From the NCBI GenBank assembly GCA_050943215.1, contig JBMNOU010000030.1, forward strand, positions 1 to 22,044: a stretch of DNA of 22,044 bases. Reading direction: 5' to 3'. Source of the DNA: JBMNOU01 sp050943215. Lineage in GTDB: Bacteria; Bacillota; Clostridia; Christensenellales; SZUA-584. This document shows, in pieces, positions 1-8,500 of the stretch. Under the pieces are notes generated by a model that had not been told where the DNA came from, searched no databases, and saw only the letters and a program-made list of their open reading frames with translations. A program made the translations under genes and the position numbers. Each line of letters begins with the position of its first letter. Position 1 is the stretch's first letter.

Positions 1-84
1 CTCTACGCGTTCGCACACACCATCTGCATCTTTTTTTAAATACCGCCTCTCTAGAACAACTTTTGCATTATCCGATAATATCAA
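1..84 (-). CDS. nrdJ: Adenosylcobalamin-dependent (class II) ribonucleotide reductase, N-terminal fragment (partial)
   Basis: Only the first 28 codons are present; the gene runs off the left edge. The start is a TTG at 84-82. It is preceded by a GGGGGTG ribosome binding site about five bases upstream, and an in-frame TAA lies eight codons further up, so no longer start is possible. The peptide contains LSDNAKVVLERRYLKKDADG, which resembles the N-terminal segment of class II reductases (residues around the pattern NAxxVLxxRYLxKDxxG). This family reduces ribonucleotides to deoxyribonucleotides with a B12 radical and no oxygen requirement, as expected in an anaerobe. The catalytic barrel is outside the window, so the call rests on this short motif alone. 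The gene starts 74 bases after murI and may have its own promoter. Confidence 0.68.
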   Translation of the reverse strand, partial: MILSDNAKVVLERRYLKKDADGVCERVE

Positions 85-123
85 AGTAACACCCCCATCC
101 CCGCATTATATGGCAGATTATTA

Positions 124-153
124 ATACTAACATAAAAAGGCGCCGACAATCAA
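124..153 (-). promoter_or_regulatory. Possible promoter of nrdJ
   Basis: On the minus strand TTGATT (153-148) and TAGTAT (129-124) are separated by 18 bases, with TGT just before the -10 box forming an extended -10. An alternative reading is TTGTCG with TATTAA at 17 bases. A TATAAT also lies closer to the gene but lacks a good -35 box. The region is promoter-like; the exact choice is uncertain. Confidence 0.35.
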
Positions 154-160
154 GATTGTC
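145..160. promoter_or_regulatory. Perfect 16-base inverted repeat between murI and nrdJ (operator or weak hairpin)
   Basis: GACAATC-AA-GATTGTC on the plus strand is a perfect 7-base inverted repeat. It overlaps the murI stop codon (161-159) and the candidate -35 region of nrdJ. It has the size of a dimeric-repressor operator. Read as RNA it could also form a short hairpin, but the T-tract comes only after six more bases, so it is not a canonical terminator. It does not match the NrdR box pattern as I know it. Confidence 0.4.
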
Positions 161-950
161 AAGATTTGAAATTATTAAATAATGTTTTGAAAATTTCGAT
201 ATGATGGTCATTTCCAGAAGAAAAATATTCTATGCTGCCCGATAGTGTGTTTTTGCAACAACGGATATCATTTTTATCTAGAACCCGGCTCAACTGGCGT
301 ACAGTGCCGTGTCTGCCGTCAAATATTTTGCAGTCTATATGATAAGTGTGAAGTAAAAAGTCTTTAATCTCGTTTTCTATAAAAGAATAATGCGTACATC
401 CGATAACCACCGAATCAATTTGTATACCGCTTAGGCCAGACAGCTTTTCTGTCAGATAGGAAAATATCGTCTTTGAGTCAATTTGGCCTTCTTCTATCAG
501 ATCGGCAAGGCCTTCGCATCCTATATTGATAACCTTGTCGGTGGCATCGAGTCTTTTTAGCAGAGTAAGGTATCTCTCCTGAGCTATTGTTGCCGGCGTT
601 GCGAGTACCAATATCTTCCCGTTCCTTATTTCAGACAATGCGGGTTTTACAGCAGGCTCCATGCTGATGACGGGTATATTAAATTCTTCGCGCATCATCA
701 TAACCGCAGCACTTGTCGCTGTATTACAAGCCATAACAATTGCCTTTACGCCTTTTTCATACAAAAAACGCCCTGCTGCAAGCGACAGCGCTTTAATCTC
801 ACCTTCTGTTTTTTCTCCGTAAGGCGCGTTAATATTATCACCGTAATATATATAATTTTCGCAAGGCATCAGTTGAAAAGCCGTTTTCAGTACGCTGATA
901 CCGCCAACACCAGAATCAAAAAAACCGATCGGCTTGCAATGATCAGACAT
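159..950 (-). CDS. murI: Glutamate racemase
   Basis: MurI interconverts L- and D-glutamate in the cytoplasm, supplying D-glutamate for the peptidoglycan stem peptide. The 263-residue product has the usual family length and all key motifs: FFDSGVGG near the start (Asp12), the YYGD and PYG segment around residues 36-45, the first catalytic cysteine in ACNTAT (Cys75), and the second in GCTHY (Cys185). The ATG at 950 follows GGAG with about five bases between, so the start is secure. A strong sigma-A-type promoter lies at 978-1006, suggesting transcription separate from spoIIP. The stop codon lies inside a perfect inverted repeat shared with the nrdJ upstream region. Other racemases of the Asp/Glu superfamily are less likely given the close match to MurI motifs. 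Confidence 0.95.
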   Translation of the reverse strand: MSDHCKPIGFFDSGVGGISVLKTAFQLMPCENYIYYGDNINAPYGEKTEGEIKALSLAAGRFLYEKGVKAIVMACNTATSAAVMMMREEFNIPVISMEPAVKPALSEIRNGKILVLATPATIAQERYLTLLKRLDATDKVINIGCEGLADLIEEGQIDSKTIFSYLTEKLSGLSGIQIDSVVIGCTHYSFIENEIKDFLLHTYHIDCKIFDGRHGTVRQLSRVLDKNDIRCCKNTLSGSIEYFSSGNDHHIEIFKTLFNNFKS

Positions 951-977
951 TATATCTCCAATTTAAAATGATGTCTA

Positions 978-1006
978 ATTATACATTAATAAGAGCGCTC
1001 TTTCAA
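978..1006 (-). promoter_or_regulatory. Sigma-A-type promoter of murI
   Basis: On the minus strand TTGAAA (1006-1001) and a perfect TATAAT (983-978) are separated by exactly 17 bases. Transcription would start near 971, about 20 bases before the murI ATG. Confidence 0.75.
991..1002. repeat. 12-base perfect palindrome inside the murI promoter
   Basis: AAGAGCGCTCTT is a perfect palindrome that lies almost entirely in the 17-base spacer of the murI promoter and extends two bases into the -35 box. A protein bound there would compete with RNA polymerase. There is no loop or following T-tract, so it is not a terminator for spoIIP. Confidence 0.6.
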
Positions 1007-1022
1007 TACTTTTGATCACAAT

Positions 1023-2141
1023 CTATTTAATCTTAAGTACACGGCTTAATGCAAGAGAAATATATTTCGTTGAATTAATTGCCTGCTGCAATGAATTAGC
1101 ATTATGCCCTACCTCTATCAGAAGGCACATATCAGAAACATGCTGGTTGTACCTGCCGGTTTTTACGCGTATCGGCCGCGTAAACCCTTTTTTGATTTTT
1201 TCGAGTTGGTTTGTGACTTCGAGCGCGAGCTTATAATTTGATTCATAGTTTGGCTTTTTATTAAACCCGTCACCGGTTTTCCCTTCTCCAGTACCTACAA
1301 CGAACATAACCCTTGCACAATCATCCCCGTTAACTGTCACATAGTCGTATTTCCCTTGTTCGACGTTTCCGTACGCATCTCTATGCACATCGATAAAAAC
1401 GCTGATCGTTGGATACTTTACCGCATAATTTTCCATTGTTATAAGAGATCGAGAGTATGCTGTGCTTAATGCAGGAGGCTCATGATTTGCCGTATTGTGC
1501 AAAACGTTATATCCGTATGCTTCGAGCTCTTTTTTTAGCGCTTCTCCTACCGCTACAATAGAATAGCTTTCGTCATTTGTTCTCCAGGCGCCCGTTTCAA
1601 CGTATTCGCCGTTTAATGTCTGTCTATATGCCTCTTGAGTATGCGTATGATATATAAAGATTTGCGGACCCTGCGCACTAACAAAAAATTTTTTTGGCGC
1701 ATCATTTTTAAAATCCAGTATTTCCAATTTTATTTTTTCGGGCAATACATCGAAATATATGTCAGTTCCTTGCTCAAATGAATTATCCGAGTTGAATTTT
1801 TCGTTCAGGTACACTTCTTCAAGATCAACACCATAAATAACAGGCATCTCCTGAGATAAAATCAGTTTATGACTATTAAGGTTTCTTTCCGAATTCCTTT
1901 CTTCTCCAGATGCATCAATCAGCAGATTGAGTTTAGTAAAAACGATCTTGTTTTTATCTGCAAAATCCATCTCCCCGGCACTGCTGGCAAATATAAAAGA
2001 AATAATCAGCATAAAAGTGATTGCAAAACAAAGCCCTGCTTTGATAAAAAAATAATCATCTCTTTTCCGGCAGAACACTCTTCTTTTATGTCCAATTTTA
2101 TTGACTGAAAAGAACCGGTATTTGTCTGTATACTTATTCAT
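1023..2141 (-). CDS. spoIIP: Stage II sporulation protein P
   Basis: SpoIIP is a membrane-anchored peptidoglycan hydrolase. With SpoIID and SpoIIM it thins septal peptidoglycan and drives engulfment of the forespore. The 372-residue protein has a basic cytoplasmic N-terminus, one membrane segment at about residues 33-54, a poorly conserved linker, and a C-terminal hydrolase domain from about residue 150. That domain shows the hallmark YHTHTQEAY (His165, His167, Glu170), an FIDVHRDAYG motif (His253) and a C-terminal IEVGHNAN segment. The ATG at 2141 follows AGGAG with an 11-base spacer, slightly long, but no better start is visible. The gene lies directly downstream of gpr, an arrangement common in spore-forming Bacillota. 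Sigma-E control is expected from B. subtilis; the sequence does not show it clearly. Confidence 0.95.
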   Translation of the reverse strand: MNKYTDKYRFFSVNKIGHKRRVFCRKRDDYFFIKAGLCFAITFMLIISFIFASSAGEMDFADKNKIVFTKLNLLIDASGEERNSERNLNSHKLILSQEMPVIYGVDLEEVYLNEKFNSDNSFEQGTDIYFDVLPEKIKLEILDFKNDAPKKFFVSAQGPQIFIYHTHTQEAYRQTLNGEYVETGAWRTNDESYSIVAVGEALKKELEAYGYNVLHNTANHEPPALSTAYSRSLITMENYAVKYPTISVFIDVHRDAYGNVEQGKYDYVTVNGDDCARVMFVVGTGEGKTGDGFNKKPNYESNYKLALEVTNQLEKIKKGFTRPIRVKTGRYNQHVSDMCLLIEVGHNANSLQQAINSTKYISLALSRVLKIK

Positions 2142-2157
2142 TTATTATTGCACTCCT

Positions 2158-2194
2158 AAAAAAATGTATGCAGCAATATCATGATGTATACATT
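2158..2194 (-). terminator. Probable AU-rich intrinsic terminator after gpr
   Basis: The minus strand has AATGTATACA, a 12-base loop, then TGCATACATT. This makes a 10-base stem with one A-C mismatch, running into seven consecutive T residues. It lies between gpr and spoIIP. The 3' arm also contains CATACATT, a match to the sigma-E -10 consensus. As a promoter it would start transcription at the edge of the spoIIP ribosome binding site, so I prefer the terminator reading. Confidence 0.5.
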
Positions 2195-2214
2195 ACCTGC
2201 ATTAATTTATTTTT

Positions 2215-3141
2215 TTAGTGCATATAACGTCTCGTTTCTTCGAGTGTTAGATTTTTATGCAGCGCAATATTTAGCCCGTCCGATATGATCCTAGCAAGGT
2301 CTTTGACAACCTTGTCTATTTCCTTTGGCGTGACAATCATATCCGCATCTTCAACATCCATCATGCTTTTTAGTATTTCCTGCATCTTTGTCTGTATTCG
2401 GGTGTCCTGCGGCGTTTTGGACATCGCCGTTTCTATTAGGTCCTGAGCAATAGTCGAAGCAAAAACGACCAATGGTACGCCTAGAGCCAAAACGGGAACG
2501 CCCAGTGTCTCTTTGTCAAGTGCTTTGCGTTTATTTCCGATCCCTGCTCCGGGCGATATACCGGTATTCGCAACCTGAATGGTTGTTCGCACGCGCTCTA
2601 AGTTTCGGGATGCTAGCGAATCAATCGCAATGATCAATGTTGGCTTAATCCTCTCTACGATGCCCTCTATGATCTCTCCCGTTTCAACACCTGTGATGCC
2701 AAGCACGCCGGGGGATACTGCGCTGACATTGCCAAGCCGCTGATCGATGCCTTCAGGCGCATATTCATGTATATGCCGCGTGACAAACACCATGTCACAA
2801 ACCTCGGGGCCAAGCGCATCCGGCGTCACCATCCGGTTGCCCAGACCCACGACGAGCACGCTCCCGGCTATTTCATTTCCTGCCATGCTTTTTATCTCGT
2901 TCGCAAGCACCTTTGAGCAGTTTTCATCCAGCAGCGCATCCCCGCCCGCCAGTTCCTTGACCTCCAGCGTAACATATGTTCCTCTTTTTTTGCCAAGTGC
3001 TTTTTCTCCCTCTTCGGATGTAATGGTTACTTTACATCTCTTTATGCCCGGCATAATTACGTCATTGAAAACGTTGACTCCGTTTATCTGCTGCTGGCCG
3101 TATGCCTCCGTTGCTTCCATTGCCAAATCCGTTCTGATCAT
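2215..3141 (-). CDS. gpr: Germination protease (GPR), spore-specific SASP endopeptidase
   Basis: GPR is made in the forespore as a zymogen and degrades small acid-soluble spore proteins during germination. I place the start at the ATG at 3141, five bases after GGAGG; an in-frame TTG at 3153 would put the ribosome binding site inside the gene. The 308-residue product begins MIRTDLAMEATEA. The two aspartates of the unusual aspartate-protease site are at Asp108 (VTPDALGP) and Asp174 (AIDSLASR). They are 66 residues apart, the same spacing as Asp127 and Asp193 of B. megaterium GPR. By analogy with the B. megaterium cleavage site (after RTD), the prosequence here would be only about five residues. 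The gene lies just downstream of the pyr terminator and upstream of spoIIP. Confidence 0.95.
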   Translation of the reverse strand: MIRTDLAMEATEAYGQQQINGVNVFNDVIMPGIKRCKVTITSEEGEKALGKKRGTYVTLEVKELAGGDALLDENCSKVLANEIKSMAGNEIAGSVLVVGLGNRMVTPDALGPEVCDMVFVTRHIHEYAPEGIDQRLGNVSAVSPGVLGITGVETGEIIEGIVERIKPTLIIAIDSLASRNLERVRTTIQVANTGISPGAGIGNKRKALDKETLGVPVLALGVPLVVFASTIAQDLIETAMSKTPQDTRIQTKMQEILKSMMDVEDADMIVTPKEIDKVVKDLARIISDGLNIALHKNLTLEETRRYMH

Positions 3142-3198
3142 GATATCCTCCAAAAAATTTGATGCTATTAGTATTCGCAGACAGCCTTAAAAAAACGC

Positions 3199-3226
3199 AA
3201 AAAAAGAAAGCGTCTGACTGCTTTCT
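3199..3226 (-). terminator. Intrinsic terminator of the pyr operon
   Basis: On the minus strand AGAAAGC, an 8-base loop and GCTTTCT form a perfect 7-base stem followed by seven T residues. It lies 16 bases past the pyrE stop codon and separates the pyr operon from gpr. Confidence 0.85.
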
Positions 3227-3241
3227 ATTTTTAATAATATA

Positions 3242-3808
3242 TTAGAATTGTCTGCTTCCGGGTTTAATAGCGGGTATGCCTGTTTTGCATAAAGGACATT
3301 CTTTTGGATCATATGACGCAACCTCCATACTAAGCACTGTAGAAAACGGTACGCCGAAATCAACTTTGCCATCTGAACGGTCAACAATACAGCCGACACC
3401 TGCCACTTGTGCTCCCGTCTTTTGAATAAGCATCATGACATCCCTAACCGAGCCTCCTGTTGTGATAACGTCTTCGACAATAAGCACTTTTGCACCTTTG
3501 TCCACTGAAAACCCACGCCTTAGAATCATTTTACCGTTTTCTCTTTCAGCAAAAATATTGGGTACCCCAAGCTGTCTTGAAACTTCATAGGCAAGAATAA
3601 TTCCGCCGACCGCCGGACCTATAACAATATCGATATTCTGAAACTTTTCGGATAATGCTTTTGAGAACTTTTCAGCAATAGACGCGTTTGTAAAGAGCTT
3701 TGCACACTGTATGTACTTGTCCGAATGCCGGCCCGAAGTCAATAAAAAATGCCCTTCGAGCATAACACCGGTCTCTTTAAAAATTTTTAGTATTTCTTCT
3801 TTTTTCAT
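3242..3808 (-). CDS. pyrE: Orotate phosphoribosyltransferase
   Basis: PyrE joins orotate to PRPP to give orotidine 5'-monophosphate, the fifth step of UMP synthesis. The 188-residue protein is typical in length. It carries the conserved TSGRHSDKYIQC segment near residues 24-35 and the PRPP-binding loop VLIVEDVITTGGS at about 108-120, with paired acidic residues and TTGG. The ATG at 3808 overlaps the pyrD stop codon by four bases (ATGA) and has GGAGG seven bases upstream, so the two are probably translationally coupled. It is the last gene of the operon. Cysteines near the C-terminus (CPLCKTG) are commonly seen in the clostridial-type enzyme. Confidence 0.96.
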   Translation of the reverse strand: MKKEEILKIFKETGVMLEGHFLLTSGRHSDKYIQCAKLFTNASIAEKFSKALSEKFQNIDIVIGPAVGGIILAYEVSRQLGVPNIFAERENGKMILRRGFSVDKGAKVLIVEDVITTGGSVRDVMMLIQKTGAQVAGVGCIVDRSDGKVDFGVPFSTVLSMEVASYDPKECPLCKTGIPAIKPGSRQF

Positions 3809-4722
3809 CTTTCAACCTCCAGCGCGCCTGTCAGCGCAGAAATGTCATCGATTTTTATCATCTCGGCATAATCCTCAAGCTCGGCTAAAATACGCAGAGA
3901 TGCTTCGGGGTCGATCAAGTTCGCCGTGCCGACCATCACGGCTGCCGCGCCGCAAAGCATGAATTCAGCTACGTCCTCCCCCGTCATAATACCGCCCATT
4001 CCGATAATAGGGATATCGACTGCTTGTGATACGTCGTACACCATCTTTAGCGCAACGGGCTTTATGCAAGGCCCAGAGAGGCCTCCCGTGATGTTGCCAA
4101 GAATCGGACACTTTGTTTTAGCATCCACAGCCATTGCAGGCAACGTATTGATCAGAGAGACCGCATCAGCACCTGCGCTTTCAACGGCTGCCGCAATACG
4201 CACAACATTCCCGGCTGCCGGGGTAAGTTTGACAATCACCGGCTTTTTCGTTACCTCCATAACCTGCCTAACACATCGTTTTGCTGCTTTTTCATCCGTA
4301 CCGATGCTTGCGCCCCCCATTTTAACATTTGGACAGGATATATTAAGTTCGAAAAAATCAATATGAGTATCATTCAGCTTGTCAACCACATAAACATAGT
4401 CATCTATGCACTGGCCTGCGACATTTGCAATAGTCACCGTGTTAAACTTCTCTAATTTCTTAAGGGTCTTATCAATGAACGCATCCACACCCGGATTCTG
4501 CAAACCAACGCTGTTGATAATGCCCGATACAGTTTCGGCAATCCTCGGAGGTTTATTGCCTATGCGTTTCTCAGGCGTCAGCGATTTCAATGCGATGCCC
4601 CCAAGGCGGTTTATATCAATAAACCAGGAATGCTGCTCACCAAATGCGAACGTACCCGACGCCGCGATAACGGGGTTTTTAAGATATTTACCGCATAGCT
4701 TGACCGACATATTGACAGCCAT
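3805..4722 (-). CDS. pyrD: Dihydroorotate dehydrogenase B (NAD+), catalytic subunit
   Basis: PyrD oxidises dihydroorotate to orotate using FMN. As a class 1B enzyme it passes electrons through PyrK to NAD+. The 305-residue protein has the FMN-barrel motifs. Its catalytic-base cysteine is in NISCPNV (Cys130), the residue expected for class 1 enzymes (class 2 has serine). GNITGGLSG and the phosphate-binding stretch IIGMGGIMTGEDV with VMVGTA follow. The ATG at 4722 shares one base with the pyrK stop (TAATG), with GAGGTG eight bases upstream. The adjacent pyrK confirms the 1B assignment. A second ATG at codon 5 has no better ribosome binding site. Confidence 0.96.
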   Translation of the reverse strand: MAVNMSVKLCGKYLKNPVIAASGTFAFGEQHSWFIDINRLGGIALKSLTPEKRIGNKPPRIAETVSGIINSVGLQNPGVDAFIDKTLKKLEKFNTVTIANVAGQCIDDYVYVVDKLNDTHIDFFELNISCPNVKMGGASIGTDEKAAKRCVRQVMEVTKKPVIVKLTPAAGNVVRIAAAVESAGADAVSLINTLPAMAVDAKTKCPILGNITGGLSGPCIKPVALKMVYDVSQAVDIPIIGMGGIMTGEDVAEFMLCGAAAVMVGTANLIDPEASLRILAELEDYAEMIKIDDISALTGALEVER

Positions 4723-5504
4723 TAAAGCATCACCTCATATAAATCAAAAACAGGGCCTTCAATACACACTTTTTTATATTCCGGCCCGTCCTCTGTGTTC
4801 ACACCACAGGCGCATGTCGCACAGGCACCAAACCCGCAGCCCATCCGCTGTTCCATCGATGCCTGAGCAGCAATACCATATGGTTTGATTATTTCCCTTA
4901 ATGTACGCAGCATCATGGGCGGCCCACATGCCAGCACAACATCCGGTTTTTTTTCATTAAGCCGTTTTTTCACCAAATCTGTAATAAACCCTTTCTCACC
5001 GATTGTTCCATCATCCGACGTAACAAATATTTTTTCACATAATAGTTCAAAATCACTTAGACAATATACGTAATCTTTGCCCTTGTGCCCAAGAAAAGCC
5101 TCATAGCTTTTATCCGGCCATTTTTTAGTCACCGTAAGCAATGGCGCAATACCCATACCACCACCCACAAGAAAAATGCGTTTTTCAGCAATTTTAAGGT
5201 TGAATCCTCTCCCCACAGGCATGATCGCATCGATCTTAGCACCGCTGAGAACACCTGATAATGCATTCGTCCCTTTTCCTTTTATTTGATAGAATAAGGT
5301 AACGGTCTGCTTACCGGCATCGGCTGTACCGATGCTGATTGGACGCTTAAGCAGCAGCTCGTCATGTCCGGGTATTGCGATATTTGCAAATTGTCCTGGT
5401 ACAAAATTAGCAAGATCGGCATCTGGGCATTGCAAAACCATACGATAAATCTGCGCTGCAATTTCCTTATTCTCTTTGACTATGGCTTTTACTTTTTTAA
5501 ACAT
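4722..5504 (-). CDS. pyrK: Dihydroorotate dehydrogenase B, electron-transfer subunit
   Basis: PyrK carries FAD and a [2Fe-2S] cluster and moves electrons from PyrD to NAD+. I use the ATG at 5504 (MFKKVKAIVKENKE), five bases after GGGAG and one base after the carB stop. An open frame extends to 5540 but overlaps carB and lacks a ribosome binding site. The 260 residues have the family length. The FAD-binding RPISI motif is at 54-58, the nucleotide-binding GGGMGIAPLL at 114-123, and the cluster ligands Cys223, Cys228, Cys231 and Cys247 follow the C-x4-C-x2-C-x15-C pattern. The neighbouring pyrD is its partner. Confidence 0.96.
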   Translation of the reverse strand: MFKKVKAIVKENKEIAAQIYRMVLQCPDADLANFVPGQFANIAIPGHDELLLKRPISIGTADAGKQTVTLFYQIKGKGTNALSGVLSGAKIDAIMPVGRGFNLKIAEKRIFLVGGGMGIAPLLTVTKKWPDKSYEAFLGHKGKDYVYCLSDFELLCEKIFVTSDDGTIGEKGFITDLVKKRLNEKKPDVVLACGPPMMLRTLREIIKPYGIAAQASMEQRMGCGFGACATCACGVNTEDGPEYKKVCIEGPVFDLYEVML

Positions 5505-5505
5505 T

Positions 5506-8500
5506 TCAACTCCCAATATCGGATAGGCTGACCGGAACAATATCCTGATCCGTTTTACCGAGTTTTAGACTTTGGAGCAGCACTTTTGCCGTATCAAGCG
5601 ACGTAATGCATGGAATACGGTGCTCAACGGCAAGGCGCCTTAGTTTAAACCCGTCTCTATCGGCACGGCGGCCTTTTGTCGGTGTGTTAAGTATCATCTT
5701 CAATTGACCGCTCTCCACCAGTTCTTTGATTGCTTTGCTGTCTTTTGACAGTTTAGGCACGGCGTTCGCAGCAACGAAATTGAAGTTCAGAACATGCGCT
5801 GTACCAGTTGTCGCGTAAATATCGTAGCCTAGGTAATCAAGCACAGCAGCAATCGGTATTAGCTCTTGCTTGTCGTTGTCAGCAACGGTTAGCAATACGC
5901 TTCCCGCTTCATTCGGTATTGCAAGGCCCGAAGCAATCAGTCCTTTTAAAAGCGCTTCTGAATAATCGGTTGAAATACCAAGAACCTCTCCTGTTGATTT
6001 CATCTCGGGACCGAGCCCGACTTCGACATCAGGCAGTTTCTCAAACGAAAACACTGGTACTTTTACAGCTGTGATATGGCGTTTTGGATATAATCCCGTA
6101 CCGTATTCCATATCAGAGAGTTTCTCCCCGAGAGATACCCTGACTGCCAATGCGATCATAGGAATACCCGTTACCTTCGAAATATAAGGCACTGTACGGC
6201 TGGAGCGCGGATTAACTTCTATGACGTAAATCTCTCCGCCCGATATCACAAACTGTATGTTAACTATGCCGCGCACATCTAGCGCAAGCGCCAGTTTTCT
6301 TGTTATTTCAATAATCTCTGCCTCTTGCTTGCCGTTAATCTTCCTTGCAGGATAGACGGATATCGAATCACCTGAATGGACGCCAGCGCGTTCAATATGT
6401 TCCATAATACCGGGTATCAATATTTCTTCTCCGTCGCATATCGCGTCCACTTCAAGCTCGAGCCCCGTCATGTATTTATCGATCAACACGGGATGTTCCT
6501 GTTCATACCGTCCGATTATGCGCATATACTCATGAATACCATCCTCATCCCAGGCAATCTCCATACCCTGTCCGCCAAGCACATATGACGGACGCACGAG
6601 CACTGGATACCCAAGAGAACAAGCGGCTTCCACGGCCTGCTGTTCCGTAAAAACCGTCCGTGCTTTTGGTCTTTTTATGTTAAGTTTTTCGAGGAGCGCT
6701 TCAAACTCTTTTCTATCCTCCGCCCGGTTAATACTATCTAGCGAAGTACCTATGATTCTGTATCCCATCGCCTCAACATACTTGGCCAGCTTGATAGCTG
6801 TCTGCCCTCCAAACTGTACAACGACCCCTTCAGGTTCTTCCTGTTCTAGAATGTTGCCAACTTCTTCGGGTGTCAGCGGCTCAAAATAGAGCCGATCTGA
6901 TGTATCAAAATCCGTCGATACTGTCTCTGGATTATTATTGACTATAACGGTATCGTATCCAGCACGTTTGAGCGCCCAGACGCAGTGTACGCTACAATAG
7001 TCAAATTCAATTCCCTGGCCGATTCGGATGGGACCCGACCCCAGCACGACCACCGTCTTGTTTTTCGGCGGTTGTGCTTCATTTTCCTGATCATATGTTG
7101 AGTAATAATACGGGCTTTGAGCATCAAATTCTGCACCGCACGTGTCCACCATTTTAAACGTAGGCAATATCCCCAAACGTTTGCGTAGTTGCCTTATATA
7201 CAATTCGTCTTTTCCTGTAAAAGCGGCGATAGCGTTGTCCGAAAAACCCATCCTTTTTGCACCTTTGAGCATATCGAATGTTAACACGCCCTCACCGCCC
7301 ATAGCAAACGCAGTCTCTAGGTCAATGATGGCTTTAAATTTAGTAAGATACCACAGATCGATTTTTGTCAGCTCATTGATCTTCGAAAGCGGTATGCCTC
7401 TCCTTATGGCCATAGCAACAAGGAATATTCGATCGTCATCCTGTTCTAAAATCTTTTCTAATAGCGCTTCATTGCTGTATCCTGCTGCAAATGGAAATAC
7501 CAATGAATAAAGATTAAGCTCAAGAGACCGCACCGCTTTTAAAAAAGCACTTTCAAAATTTGAACCAATGGCCATCACTTCTCCTGTTGCCTTCATCTTT
7601 GTACCGAGCTGTTTATTGGCTGTTGTAAATTTATCAAAAGGCCACCTTGGAAATTTGATAACCACATAATCAAGTGTCGGTTCAAAACACGCAAATGTTT
7701 TTCCCGTCACACCATTTCGAATCTCATCCAGTCCGAAACCAATAGCTATTTTGGCTGCAACCTTTGCAATCGGATAACCCGTTGCCTTTGATGCAAGCGC
7801 GGAAGATCGGCTAACCCTTGGGTTCACCTCGATCACATAATAATGCATGCTCTCGGTATCAAGCGCAAACTGTACGTTACATCCACCTTTAATCTCAAGC
7901 GCGCTGATAATATTCAGTGAAGCTGTTCTTAAAAGCTGATATTCTTCGTCCCTCAGTGTTTGGGAAGGCGCAACAACAATGCTGTCACCCGTATGGATGC
8001 CAACAGGGTCTATATTCTCCATGTTACAGACAGTAATACAGTTGCCCTTTGAATCCCGGATGACTTCGTACTCGATCTCTTTGTACCCAGCCACGCTTTT
8101 TTCGATTAAAACCTGAGATACTCGGCTGGCAAATATGCCGCTTTTTGTAATGTCGATTAGTTCATCGTCGCTATACGCGATTCCGCCTCCTGTGCCGCCC
8201 AGTGTATAGGCCGGGCGTACTATGAGCGGATAACCGTGCACCCGGGCAAATGCCAATGACTCATCTACCGATCCCGCTATTACACTTTCGATAATCGGTT
8301 CGCCTATTTCGTCCATCAGCTCTTTAAATGCTTCCCTATCTTCGGCCTTTTTGATTGATCCCGCATCGGTGCCAAGCAGTTTAACGCCGAATGTGTCAAG
8401 AATGCCGCTTTCATACAGTTCCATCGCGAGATTCAAGCCTGTCTGTCCGCCCAGTGTTGCCAGCATGCTATCTGGTCTTTCCTTATCGATGATGCTGCGT

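Noticed and set aside
2163..2191. Sigma-E promoter for spoIIP (GTATACA, 14 bases, CATACATT)
   Set aside because: The -10 match is good, but transcription would start at the edge of the spoIIP ribosome binding site, and the same bases form the stem of a terminator-like hairpin with a T-tract. Kept as an alternative only.
3142..3198. Sigma-F or sigma-G promoter for gpr
   Set aside because: AATACTA resembles the sigma-G -10 element with one mismatch, but no convincing -35 element lies at the right distance, so it cannot be supported from sequence alone.
5505..5540. Upstream start for pyrK overlapping carB
   Set aside because: The ATG at 5504 has GGGAG in place and gives the normal family N-terminus and length; the 12 extra residues are carB sequence in another frame.
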